Assembly (NCBI GenBank): GCA_963693085.1
Contig: OY856409.1
Span: 1,168,975,749-1,169,039,748, forward strand
Reading direction: 5' to 3'
Length of the DNA: 64,000 nt
Source: Alisma plantago-aquatica
Lineage: Eukaryota; Streptophyta; Magnoliopsida; Alismatales; Alismataceae
In this document: positions 44,701 through 56,199 of the stretch, piece by piece
Layout of the letters: each line of letters starts with the position of its first letter
How positions within the stretch are numbered: the first letter of the stretch is position 1
Made by a program: the position numbers and the translations under genes
The notes under the pieces: model-generated
The model's input: only the letters and a program-made list of their open reading frames with translations
Told to the model about the DNA's origin: nothing
Database searches by the model: none

Positions 44701-46543
44701 TTTTCAATAAGTCATTCCTTAGTTCAACATATCATAAGAATCATATCATTCAGTAATCCAATCATGACCCAAGGGTTCATTAGGGTTATTCACAAACATG
44801 GAAATCCTAGTTTCCATTTTCACACATTTCATTTATCAATCATAAGTATACATTGATTAATTGACTCATTTGATTTACTTCCTCAACACAAATCCTAATC
44901 AGGATATGTGGTCATTCAATTCTATTAATATTCAACAATACACTTGTATAATACAATGTAGTACAATTCAAATATGACTTTATACATGTCAATTCAATTC
45001 CAAGCATATCGGCCATTGGGCTGATTTTTAGGAAAAATTCACATGAAATACCATAGTCATCTACCCATAGGAATACTCATGCATCCTCAATCAATATAAT
45101 AGGAACTAATCAAGTTTCAATCAATGAGAAATAATCAAAATTAGAAAAATTGGATTCTCCAATATCTTTCCCAAATTAAATCCAATCGCATACATGTATA
45201 AACAAGGTATCTGATTGTTTTAGCCGGATAGAATTAGGCTTTCAACATGAATACAAAGCTTAGGAGGGAGAAAAACACTCACCTCAGGTGCCAAGCACCT
45301 TAAAAACGGAGGTCAACCTCTGCATTTTTGGAAACTCAAACAAACTCTCACAAAAGAATCCAATTATTTCTCCTCTCAACTCGGAAACCCTAGAAATGGG
45401 GATTAGAAGAGAAAGAGTGAGAAAAGGGGGATATTTGATGTGATTTCAGATCAAATCAGGGGAGGGGCGGAATCTTGACATGTGAGAGAAGATTCATCAT
45501 GAAATTCTATGCAAAGAAGCTAAACTTACTTGATTTCATCATATCTTGGATAGAGAAACCCTAGGTCATCATCTCCTCCACTTTCTCTACTCAAAACCCT
45601 AGCTCTCCTCTCTCTCAAGAATTTCATTTCTTTGACAGGAAGGACGAGTTATGAGAGCTCCTTGTGTGTTAGTTTAGTGATATAGATGTATTGAGGTGCT
45701 TAGAACATTTGCAAACAAGCCCCTCAATGTATTTTTATTTTGCTTAAACTGGTTGGTCGGCTGAGTTATAAACTCGACCGAAACCACACGTTTCAGAACA
45801 CAAATCTCATCCAACAATTATGAAAATTTAACCCAATGTCTGAAATTTATTTTAAAAGATACAATAAAAAATTTAGATCATTTGTAGTTAACAATAAATA
45901 ATTAAAAATCAAATACTACACTATTATATTGCAGTCAACAGCATGGTCGGTCGAGTTTGTCCTTCACAGAATGCGACTGACACCCTCTCTGTAGAGATCA
46001 AAAATCATCAAAAAATTACGTCAATTTAACATGGTGTCTATAATGGATCTAGTAAACCACATTAAAAATTTGAGATCAATTGGATATACCAATAAAAAGA
46101 TAAAACTCAATTACCACACTGCTATATCATTCTGAAAATATGATCGGTCGAGTTTGAAACTCGAACGATAAATAGCTCAGAACATTCTTCAAAAATTCTG
46201 ATATTTTTCAAGAGTGTTCACATTGTATACATACAAATTATATCCAAATTTAAATTTAATCAGAATTACACATAAAATACTAAAAATCATTTAGTGAGAC
46301 ACTATATTTATCAAATTCTGTATTCATATGTCATCAAAACCCTAATTTGGGCCTATTAGGGTTTCTGAATTGTTAACCCTAATTAGGTAGATCAAAGTAT
46401 GATTAAAACTTCTCATTATATTTAAAACATGAAAATTTAACTACCATCACTAATCAAGCTTTAAACAATGATCATCTTAATTAAGCATACAATCATCCAA
46501 GTAAACCCTAATTAGATGACTAATTTGAAAACGGGTCATTACA
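41756..46543 (-). mobile_element. Large derivative 5' LTR (right copy, 4788 bp)
   Basis: Begins TGTCGGGACCC and ends GGGTCATTACA, so both ends are intact. Over about 42600-44090 it is almost identical to the left copy (a few differences seen by eye), whereas 45780-46210 differs at roughly one base in five, with small indels. Confidence 0.88.
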
Positions 46544-48165
46544 AGAACCATATGTGATTTGACTTGTCCTTCGTCAAACTTGTAGTTCATGCAAGTCTTG
46601 GTCGAATGGTGAAATCAAACTAAATCATACAAGTGTTCTTCGATGAATATGAATTCATCCAATACCTAACAAATCATCCACCCAAGGTTGGAAATACCTA
46701 GTGATCGACAAGGTCACATAGATATCCCTAGCCTCCAAAGTGCAAGTGTGATACTAAATATTACCAATTTTTTATGCCATATTAGTGTTAGACTTGTTCA
46801 CATAAATCTATCTTAACTAGTCCCACTAGTCCCTTCAAGTGTAAAGGACAAAATCACAATTATTGACATCAATGGAGTCCGGAAAAAATTATATCAACAG
46901 TTTTTTCTAACGGTAGGTATCCTTTTTTCAGTAGAGTTTCTCTACTCGTTACTTTTTTCCCACTTGTGTTTTATTTGATGGTAAATAATAGACCATACTT
47001 GTTGTGTGTACTCAGTAATAAAGTATGTGCTTGATCCCTCCTCGTACACATATCCAAATGGAGCCCTAAAAGGGGGCTACATTACTAAAAGGTGATAATA
47101 TAAGGTAGATGGCCATGTAAGGACATCCAGCACATTTATGGGGAGGTGGAATTTTTAAATTAACATGAATGCTCTAGGATCCAAAATGCACTACATTCAC
47201 TCATACTCTCTTCATACAAACTTCTACACCCAAAGCATATTTCCAAATCCCAGTTACCTGTTACTCCAACATGGGCAGCAAAGTCAAGTTGAGAGTGAGA
47301 CAACATATTTACATTGTTCACATCATAGCAGAGCCCACAGAACCACCAACCCCCTTTGATGATGTCCATGATCATACCTCCTATGGGTTTCCCCTAAAGG
47401 GAAAAGCAATAGACAATATCACAGCTTTAAACACTCCATTGTAGATAAATAAGGAAATCCACCCAAAAGTGAAGGGAAGTAACAACCTAAGAAATTTTGG
47501 ATGTGTGAATATTCTAACGCACAAAACTTAGTTAAAATACCTAGGCTTACAACTTTTTTCCTAGTTTTAAAGGGAAGAACGGTTAAAACTCCAAAATGAA
47601 CTGAATCACAACAAATACAAACATTGTCAAACCAAGAATACAATGAAGGCATGACTTGTGTTAATCCACCAAACAGTACACTAAACTTGGTTGTTGAGAA
47701 AATAGCTTTTGGGGATTGCACATCCCAAGATGCTTAAAAACTTGTCCAAAATTAATAGCAACATGGAAGAAAGCTAGTCGGTGATAGTGGCTTTGAGAAT
47801 GAAAAAGAGATGATGATTAACAAAACTATGGACAGAAAAATGGGTAGCTTCATTGAACATATTGATGAAACTAGTATGAAGTTTCCTTGTCTTCTTGACC
47901 CTCTAAAAACTTTTCTTTCTTGGCAGGAATGCAATACTTTCAAAGCTTTTATAATAAAACATGACTAAACTTTGAACATGATCTTAGCACCAACATAGCC
48001 CAATCCCAAATGCAAAATGACTAGGATGGTAATGACATTCAATTTTTTGGATGTTACATGTCTTTTCTACCCTTCTTTACCTCAAATTTCAAGAGACTTT
48101 ACATATTAATTATATGATTTTGTTGTTTTTTTATTAGCACTCCACTAAAACAAATGCTTACATTT
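46544..48165. other. No recognisable gene; decayed intergenic or repeat sequence
   Basis: Begins with the right target duplication AGAAC (46544-46548). Minus-strand frames at 47160-47375 and 47419-47721 are open for 71 and 100 codons, but I see no domain signature in them. No LTR ends, primer site or splice-site chain stands out. Confidence 0.45.
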
Positions 48166-49243
48166 TTGTAGCAAAAATCCCAAGTTTAAGTCAAAATAGA
48201 AATTTCATCGGGCAAAGTATTCAACGACCATACCTCGACTTATGGCTTCATCGGCCAAGAGTTTTCATCATCCCAGAACATCTATCAAGCAGTCAAGAGC
48301 CCAATAATTCATCGACCAGTGACCCATCAATGACCAACTATGTGGCCGCATACAATGACAAAGACCAACGAGAAGTCATCCAATGCTACCATCAACTAAT
48401 TGCACAATTGGCACTTGTCAACCAATGACCAGTCATATGATGACTCATCCACCAATGAATTCATTAGATCATCGAGTGATGAGACTAATAATCAGCCAAG
48501 TGATGAAATCACAGGCTTTGTCAACTAATGAATGGCAATCGATGATATTGTAGACTTCATCAACCAATGGCATCAGAGGCCTTCATCAAATGGTAAAAGC
48601 ATTGTTTGTGCAACACAAGAAGTACAACATGTGCCAGTGTTTAAGTGGTTAGGTTTCTAGGAAATTACTCTCTGATGAGTAATCAAAGGCAGCTCGAGCA
48701 CACACCATTCCCTATAAATTAGGACCTTTCGCTTCCATAAGGGGGCATCTTCTCTTCCACCATCACAAAGTGTTGTTGAGATCTCCATAGAGCATTGACA
48801 AGGAAAAGAGTCTGCATAAGTTTCAAACTTCATCGACCTATGATGATCGTCATATAATGCCAACCTTCAAGAGAAGGAACGTCTTGGACTACTATTCCAT
48901 TTCCATTGACCATGATGCCAACTCGTGCCTCCATTGACTATCCTAAGAAATGAGATGCTATTGTGGTTTGTCTATGATCATCGTACCACTCCATATCCAT
49001 TATCAATGGTCATTGAGGAGGAACATAACACCGACGACTTGTGATTTGATAGAACACGTCGAGTTTATTGTTATATTCCTCCCTCCACTATGTTTAGTTC
49101 ATTCCACCCCATGTTTTAGTCAATGGCCTTCATATATTGCATATCCATATTGTCCATAATTAACATGTGTGATTAATTCATTTAACTTAGGTTGGAAGTA
49201 GCCACCATGCCCTCCCAACCATGTAAATAATCTTACTTTAATG

Positions 49244-49275
<32 letters not shown>

Positions 49276-49663
49276 TGGAGGTATCCACCATGCCCTCGTG
49301 TGTATGTATATATTGTAGACATGTTTATTTCCCCTCTTTTTATTATTATATTTCTTGCATGCTTACATACCATCTTGTGATGTTTGATATCTTATGGCCT
49401 TGAGAGTGTGTTTTTTCATTAGATCTAGAGTAGGAAGTAGTGTGAATGCACAAGAGTGTTGGGACACTTGAACTAATGATGTAAAATGGGGTCCTAATGG
49501 TTAACCACTCTTATCCATGAGTTTGATCATATTTACTACTTCCAATCATGTATTTACTTGTAGGTGTCTTAAGGTTTTGGGTCACATATATAAGGTCCAA
49601 TACTTAAGAAATGGATCCATTATACTTGTATTTTGGACCCAAGTTCTGAGGGTGCTTAACTTT
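48166..49663 (+). mobile_element. Probable LTR of an Athila-like Gypsy element (start uncertain)
   Basis: The sequence directly precedes a tRNA-Asp-type primer site and the gag relic. It contains a loose cluster of CATCGACCAATGA-like words (48180-48600). A (TA)n run at 49243-49265 leads into GTGTGTG, and the phrase CCACCATGCCCTC occurs twice (near 49202 and 49285). I cannot place the left LTR end, and no matching 3' LTR is clear. Confidence 0.4.
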
Positions 49664-49681
49664 TGGCGTCATTGTTGAGGA
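49664..49681 (+). other. Degenerate tRNA-Asp-type primer site
   Basis: TGGCGTCATTGTTGAGGA resembles the TGGCGCCGTTGCCGGGGA site used by plant Athila/Tat Gypsy elements, with C-to-T and G-to-A changes as expected from methylated-cytosine decay. The preceding TTT also fits. Confidence 0.6.
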
Positions 49682-49984
49682 CCAGGCGAACCGAGTAATG
49701 TTAAGACCCAAGGTCTACTTAGACTTTGCCACCACTTCTTTTTCTATAATTAGACTCAACTGTGAACTATAGTACACATAATTTCAATAAATTGATATCT
49801 AACTATGCGTCCAGTATCTCACCTTAACTCAAATAATTCTTAGGTGATAACTACATACAACTTTTTGTTAAGATGAGGAACTATGGCCACAGATAGAGGC
49901 ATAGCATACGCAGGAACAAATGAAGTAGCACATCCAATCCCTCATCCATCCCTCCCTTCCCTCCCTATAGTGATAGATAATGAG

Positions 49985-51180
49985 GAGCTCAAAAGATGAA
50001 TATAGCCAACTTAAAACTGAAGCATGCATTCATCATGCTCATCCAACAAATCAAGTCTGGAGGGAACTCTCTAGAATATAATCCTTACCACCATATTGAT
50101 GCTTTCAAATTGTCTGTCATGCCTTAAAGATAAATATGATTCCTCAAGAGGTAATCTACTGCAAGGCTTTCTCATTCTCACTATTAGACAAGGTTCTCAC
50201 ATGGAACTACACCTTGAAGCATGAGAGCATAGAGAACTACGAGGATATAGCTAATGCATTCGTATGTATGTTCTTCCTTGTTAAGAAGACAATCATATAT
50301 AGAAATAAGATATGTTGGTTTAACTAGGAGCATTTACATAATCACAGTAATACTTGGGAAAGGTACCAATGTTATCAGAGGGAATTCCCTCACCATGGAT
50401 TCAATGATGAATGTTTGATAATAACACCCTATAATGTCCTAACTCAAAGCAAAAGAAAGTTCATAAATGTTGATCCTGGAAGTGATTTCATGGGATTAAA
50501 TGTTCACCTTTTCATAGAAATAATAGAAAACATGGCCGCCATCCAAAGAGGACCAGTTAAAAATGTCTCTATAATGGGAACCATCAACGACTTAAAAGAT
50601 ATGAAAGCCCTAATAACAAAATTGGAAAAATAGCTATTAATGTCCATATTCTGTATGAACAAAATATAAGAGGCAAGAGCCATGTGAAAATAGTTATGAA
50701 TTGTATCACATGCGGATAAAGAGGACACAACTCTAATCACTACATATATACCCATGATGAAGAAGAAGATGACTAGAAGGAAGTTGAAAATTTTCCATTC
50801 ACTGGCAAAAAAGGGCAAATCATGTTGGATTTTTCTATGGGAACATATGAGTTGTAGAAAATTATCATCTCTTAAATCAACCTCCTAAGCCACCTGGGTT
50901 TGGAAGAGGTAATTAACCACCTAGTTTCCAACAAACAACTAATTTCCAACACATAAGAACTTTCAAAACCCACCAAAGTCTGATATAATGACTAAGATGT
51001 TTATGTTTACGCAGAGTCAAGAAAAGATACATAAAAAGCTAAATTAGAGTACCATAAATAGAAACAACATGATGACCATTATGCAAGCCAAAATGCAGTT
51101 TTTTGACGCGGGAGACAAAGTATTTGACGATGTGAAAAACAAGTTAGCCATCATGTTCCAAGGGGACAACTCATGATAGT
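49985..51180 (+). pseudogene. Athila-like Gypsy gag relic
   Basis: In broken frames it reads LKLKHAFIMLIQQIKSGGNS...YHHIDAFKLSV, then FSFSLLDKVLTWNYTLKHES (frame 50136-50327), then WERYQCYQREFPHHGF and GSDFMGLNVHLFIEIIENMA (frame 50415-50633). This is the order seen in Athila Gag: the ALI.MVQ block, the F.L...A..W block, the CPHHG box and the final LIE.MA. A damaged zinc knuckle CITCG*RGHNSNHY follows near 50702. Many stops and frameshifts; no pol is seen after it. Confidence 0.75.
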
Positions 51181-53428
51181 TGACAAAGAGGACAAGGGAG
51201 ACGTCTCGTGAGACCGATCCAATTTTGTTGTTGTCTCATCTCGTGCACATCAGATTACAAAGGTGGTAAATGGTCAAAAATTCAGTCAAAAGGTGAAGGG
51301 GGCGGATAAATATTGGGAAAAGGGCATACACAAAGATAAGGCTAAAATTGTTGTGGGTTTGATGAAATCGAGTCAGTTTCGGGTAGCTATCCAAAATTAC
51401 TCAAGGTTATGTATCAAATGAACAACCTATTCAATTGTTATTCCAAATAAGTTGTATAGAAATAGGGCAAATGCATATATGAAATATAAGTAATAGTATG
51501 CAAAATCTCTAAAGATGCACGTCATCAAAACTTTGTATCTAGACCGTTAGAGGAAATCAAACTAAACTAGATTTTAGAAATAAGGTTTATTGTTAATAAA
51601 AAGAAAATGAAATACAATGCATATTAGAGAGGAGGACGACCCACAATCCTACACTTAGATCCCAAATCCTTAGTTTTGGGGTTTGAGTTACCTGCTCATT
51701 GTCGATGGTATCTTCCATGTAGGCATAAAATGAGTGAAAGCATATCAAGCTTGGCGTAAGGAATTAATATCAGGATACTTGGTGGATTTGTTCATGTGTA
51801 TTAATCATCTTAACGTGCATTGAAATGAAGTCCTCAACATAGAATCCTCTATGAACCTTCTCAGACATGTATCTGAATATGTGTGCCATGAGATGTTGAT
51901 GTAGGATAAAATGGAGGGTAAATGTTGTGAACAATTCTTGAAATGTGCGTTCTTCACTCTTCATCTCTGAATTTGAGGTTGGATTCCCTAGAAAGTCTAC
52001 ATTGCCAATATGAATCATCCAATCATTGTCTTAAAATGAGGTAGCCCTAGGTGAACCCAATTTCCCTTCTTCCATCCCATGCTTATCATTGACTTTGGCA
52101 GATGGATCATCCTTATGCTTTGTAATTAGGTTGTCATAAATTTTTCATTCTACCCCCTCAATGCTAACATACCCTTGTGAGGGGATGGTAGTGGATGTTG
52201 GATCATCTGAATCTAGCTCATCTTTTTCATCAAAAGACTCACTTCCCCACTTGGAACAATCATCATCATCATCTTATTCGAACAAGATATTTGAGACCAT
52301 AGTGGGTTCACTATTTGTAACAAAGTGACATGTTTGAAATTTTGATGCATCACTATGGTCTGGGGTGGATGCCTAGTCGAGGTAGTAAAACAGCACTTAT
52401 GTATGCGTTGAAGATGATGTAGAGGTTGTTTGATCACCCTGTGGTAGATGAACATCATCATAGTCAACCCTGACATCTAAATTTTTTTATTCCTCCATTA
52501 GTTGATCAGCTAAATTAGTTGGGTGTAATGAAGGACCTTCCTGAATAGATGAGGTTGCACTAAAAATTTGAGATGAATCCAACTAGAAATCTAAGTAGGA
52601 TGTGAGATAAGATCATTGTCAGGTCTAGTGGAGTGGGTTTCATGGTTGAAGTCTTCATGTTTGTACGCCGACACTTGTAAGTTTTTCAAAATTGAACTAA
52701 TGAGACTTAGAGTCTCCTACTTTGCACAACAGCCTCATTTATGAGTTTTTAGGTTTGACTAGAAATATCTTTGAGGCTCGTCGTTTGTGTCATGTATGAT
52801 TGTTGAGGCTCCATTATGTCAAACTATTGTCCGTTGACAAAACTCTGTAGATTGAAGTGTATCTCTGGTGTGGGGTGCAGTCTCAATCACCTCTTTTAGC
52901 TGGTGATCCTACCTTACAAAACCTCAAGCAGATCTGATCTGTCTCGAAGATGTGTAGATAAGGTATAAAGAAATGTATTGACACTTTCCCTTCCACGGGT
53001 GATGGCTATATACAGATTTTGGTTTTATGAAAATAAGGGATGGTCTGCATTCACTACCTTAGAGGTCATTATCCGATGTTCTTTTACGTCTAGGGGAAGG
53101 TGTGTGATGTAGATGTAGTGGCTTGTGAGCATCATTTGTTTGATTAGAGGATGATAGTGGGGGTAAGTATAAACTGACTAACTAAAGTGCATGGATTTCA
53201 ATTATTTTTCAGCAGTCGGGAATGTTGAAAAAATCAGGAGGTCAGGTGGACAATATGATCTACCTTATTGAGGCTAGATCTATGGTTGTAGATCAATAAA
53301 GAAGGAAAATGAAAAATATATTAGTGTGTATGGACAAGTATGTGTAACAAGAATGGAAAAAGTATGCATATAAATATAGGCTTAGTCTAAATAGAATAAA
53401 ATTTTGGGTGTTAAACATGAAAAAACCA
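51181..53428 (-). other. Decayed sequence, possibly interior of a minus-strand Gypsy relic
   Basis: It lies between the Athila-like gag and a reversed primer-site-like sequence at 53429-53448. On the minus strand there is an acidic Asp/Glu-rich stretch with short frames between 52060 and 52330 (DDDDDCSKWGSESFDEKDEL). I do not recognise a domain. Frames at 51770-52018 and 52213-52476 are open but without signature. Confidence 0.35.
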
Positions 53429-53448
53429 CATCGTCAACAAAGGCGTCA
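53429..53448 (-). other. Possible reversed tRNA-Asp-type primer site
   Basis: On the minus strand TGACGCCTTTGTTGACGATG, preceded by AACTTT, resembles the site at 49664 (AACTTTTGGCGTCATTGTTGAGGA). If real, an Athila-like LTR lies to its right, in the opposite direction to the gag at 49985. Confidence 0.4.
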
Positions 53449-53892
53449 AAAGTTGATACGCTCATATCACGTGTCTGAAATGGAGGCAGGTCTAGCATAA
53501 TCAGACTTTAAAATTTATAACGTGTAACCCTTGGGATGCCCAAAACATTATATGGGGTCAAAGAAGTGAGATTGGGTTAAACACAGGGACATGAGGATGT
53601 CTAATTATCTAAGATTTAATTCTTACTCAGTTAAGAAAAATGAATGGTAGATAGATGTGCAAAACTAAAACAAGTCAAAAACAAAACAAAGAAATATAAA
53701 GAAAGAAGAACAAAAATAAAGAAAGCAGATTCTATCAAATACTACCAATAAAAGGAGTTATAGACTATGTATCCACAAATTAGACAGTCTATATACCTCA
53801 TTCTCGGGCATAAACAACCCTCGAACACCCTGCAAGCAACGAACTTCCTAACCGAGAATGTATCACGGTAGCTACTCCTATGGGGGTCATCC

Positions 53893-53923
<31 letters not shown>

Positions 53924-55560
53924 ACTCTTTCTCTCTCTCTCTCTCAAAATGTGACTAAAACCCCATCAACGGCCCAAGACCTCTTTTGAGGAATATGGAC
54001 GAACACCAATAATTGTCCTAGATGATCTCTTTATTCCAAAAAAAACCAAGAGCATTAGGAGTAGTAGAAGATCTACTAGGAATCTGAACACAGTGAACCC
54101 AATACAATTTGGGGGAATTGGGTCAGTTTTGTTGCCATGGTTAGATCTCTTTGACCTTGGATTCCTGTTATATCCTCCCTTAGACATCATCCTCTCATAT
54201 TTCAGTCCAAACTACTGTTTCTACATGTTCTTACCACTGGTCTGTCGAAGTTAGAAAAAATGAAAATTAATGTAAAAAAGAGATCAACCAAAATAACAAT
54301 CACAACCAAATAAAAAAGATAGAAAAAACTTGCTAAATTTGAACACTAATTACATGCTTAAAGTCCAATTACATAGACATGCCCAAAACGTGCTACATAG
54401 CCTAGAAGGAGCTCAACTAGTCATAGATAAGCATAATTAGCACTAAACAAAGATGGAAATACATCATTTGTATAGAAATAAATGAGGACAATAGAAGGAA
54501 AGAGAAAGAGATTCTTCCATGGAAGAGAGGTGTCTCTCTCTCCTTAAACTCTGATGGGATGGATCTTGTCCTTTATGTCATAATCTTGGGTTTACCATAC
54601 TTTGTGGCCTATTTTCTCTTTGATTCCTTCCCAAATAGCAACTTGTGTGGATTGATGGAGGTGGAAACTAATGGAAATGAGTGGAAGGGTGGAGGTCATC
54701 GATGAAATATGGTGTAGGTTGATGGAAAGTGGGCACAAACCAAATGGAAAGTATGTAGGGTGAGAATCTCAGTCCTCTCAAGCTTTGGACTCTAAGATAG
54801 AGAGTTAGGGGATCAGAAATTGTGGAACCCTTGACTTGTGGCCAAGGAGGGGTATTTATAGTGGTAGGTGATATATGTATAAATGAGGAGGAAACTAGAC
54901 TAGCTTGGGGAAACTGGACCAGCTTGGGGAAACTAGGTTGGTTTTGTATGACAATATGAAATGTAGGAGGTGAAATCAACCCAATTTGGATAAATTGGGT
55001 TAGTTTCATACCATTGGTATGGTGATGTTTGACTTCCATTAGTTCTGACCATTGAAAGACATTATTGGATCCCACATTAGAGTAGGATATTGGGGGGGCT
55101 TCAGATGCCTATTAATCGATTAGCTAGGTGGGGGATGATAGCGAACCAGGGATGGCTTTATAAAACCCAACCCAATTCTGCACCATTAGTAGGTGGTTCA
55201 TGATGAGCTTCATCAGAAGGAATGTTCGCATCATAGGTGATCATTGGTTGATGGTTCATCAGACGACTTAACCAGTCGTCATCTAACAAAAAAGGTCAAT
55301 GAAGAGTTGATGTGTGTTGTTTTGTGCAGGGCCAAACCCAGCCTGATTTTGTAGAAACTGGATGGTTGATGAACATATATTTTTCTAGTCTTTGCCTTGA
55401 AAATTAGGAATATCAATGACTCTTCAGTTTGGTGCATGTAAGTCTGAAAATTGGCTAGTTGAGCAACTATATCTTCAAGAAGGGATAAACTACAAAAAGT
55501 TGAGTATCTAGAGTCATTTAGACACATCAAAACTATTGTAGGCACGAAACTAAAGCTGAT
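53449..55560 (-). mobile_element. Possible LTR-like region with short degenerate repeats
   Basis: Holds a (CT)n tract at 53891-53945 and repeated words such as AACTGGACCAGCTTGGGGAAA and CAATTTGG(A/G)..AATTGGGT(T/C)AG (54100-54125 and 54890-55015). Open minus-strand frames, for example 54668-55075, have no recognised domain. Right boundary unknown. Confidence 0.35.
53891..53945. repeat. (CT)n microsatellite
   Basis: Mostly CTCTCT with two TTT and one CAC interruptions over 55 bases. Confidence 0.95.
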
Positions 55561-56195
55561 TACTTAGCATTAATGCCTAAATTCGGGTGTTGTCAGTATC
55601 ATAGTCATAACATAGGTTATTTATCTATCATTGTTGAATTTTCCCATACAAACAATAACAAAAAATGAACCACCACTAGTATTTATGGTGAACCAAAGAA
55701 CAATTAAAATCCTTCTCTAGCCAGCTATACAATGTGGTTGATAACCACAAAAGTAAGTTGTGGTTAATAAGGGTGATATCAATTACACTAGGATTATCTA
55801 TGAAATTCATACTCAGATGACACGATTTTACGCACTAGAAAAATATGAACAAGCTCAGCAGGCTCATCAACAATATTGGGTTAAATGACTTTAAGAGTAG
55901 TAGTTCCAGATACACTTGGATTCATGGTTCTTCATGGGATATCTTGTACATATATCTATGTACAAATCTCTAGGAAGATCTTTATCCTTTATGCACATCA
56001 CTTGTTTATTCTTGCATAATTTCTGATGATATGCATGTACTATTAAACATTACGTATATGCATTGAGGACCCCCTAGGTTTAGCATGAAACAATATTGAA
56101 CTAATTATAATCGTTACAAGAATAGCAGTCACAGCAAATTGAATTATAAAATAAACGACAAAACCATTAGGAATTTTGTAAATAACCTCAAGATA
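55561..56195. other. No recognisable gene
   Basis: AT-rich sequence between the LTR-like region and the LINE relic. Fragments such as YEQAQQAHQQYW near 55845 could be retroelement Gag residue, but the match is too short to call. Confidence 0.4.
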
Positions 56196-56199
56196 GTGA

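Larger units (their letters stand above)
36177..46543 (-). mobile_element. Large non-coding LTR retrotransposon derivative (LARD-like)
   Basis: Two direct repeats of 4787 and 4788 bp (36177-40963 and 41756-46543) flank 792 bp of non-coding interior. On the minus strand the LTR runs TGTAATGACCC...GGGTCCCGACA. An initiator tRNA-Met primer site lies at 41739-41751, and a Gypsy-like polypurine tract (AAAAGGAGGGGAGAATT on the minus strand) at 40964-40980. No gag or pol remains, so this is a non-autonomous Ty3/Gypsy derivative. Its LTRs are unusually long and its interior unusually short for the LARD class. Confidence 0.9.

Noticed and set aside
36177..46543. Segmental duplication of 4.8 kb
   Set aside because: The direct copies have TG/CA-type ends, a primer site, a polypurine tract and a 5-bp duplication, so they are LTRs of one element.
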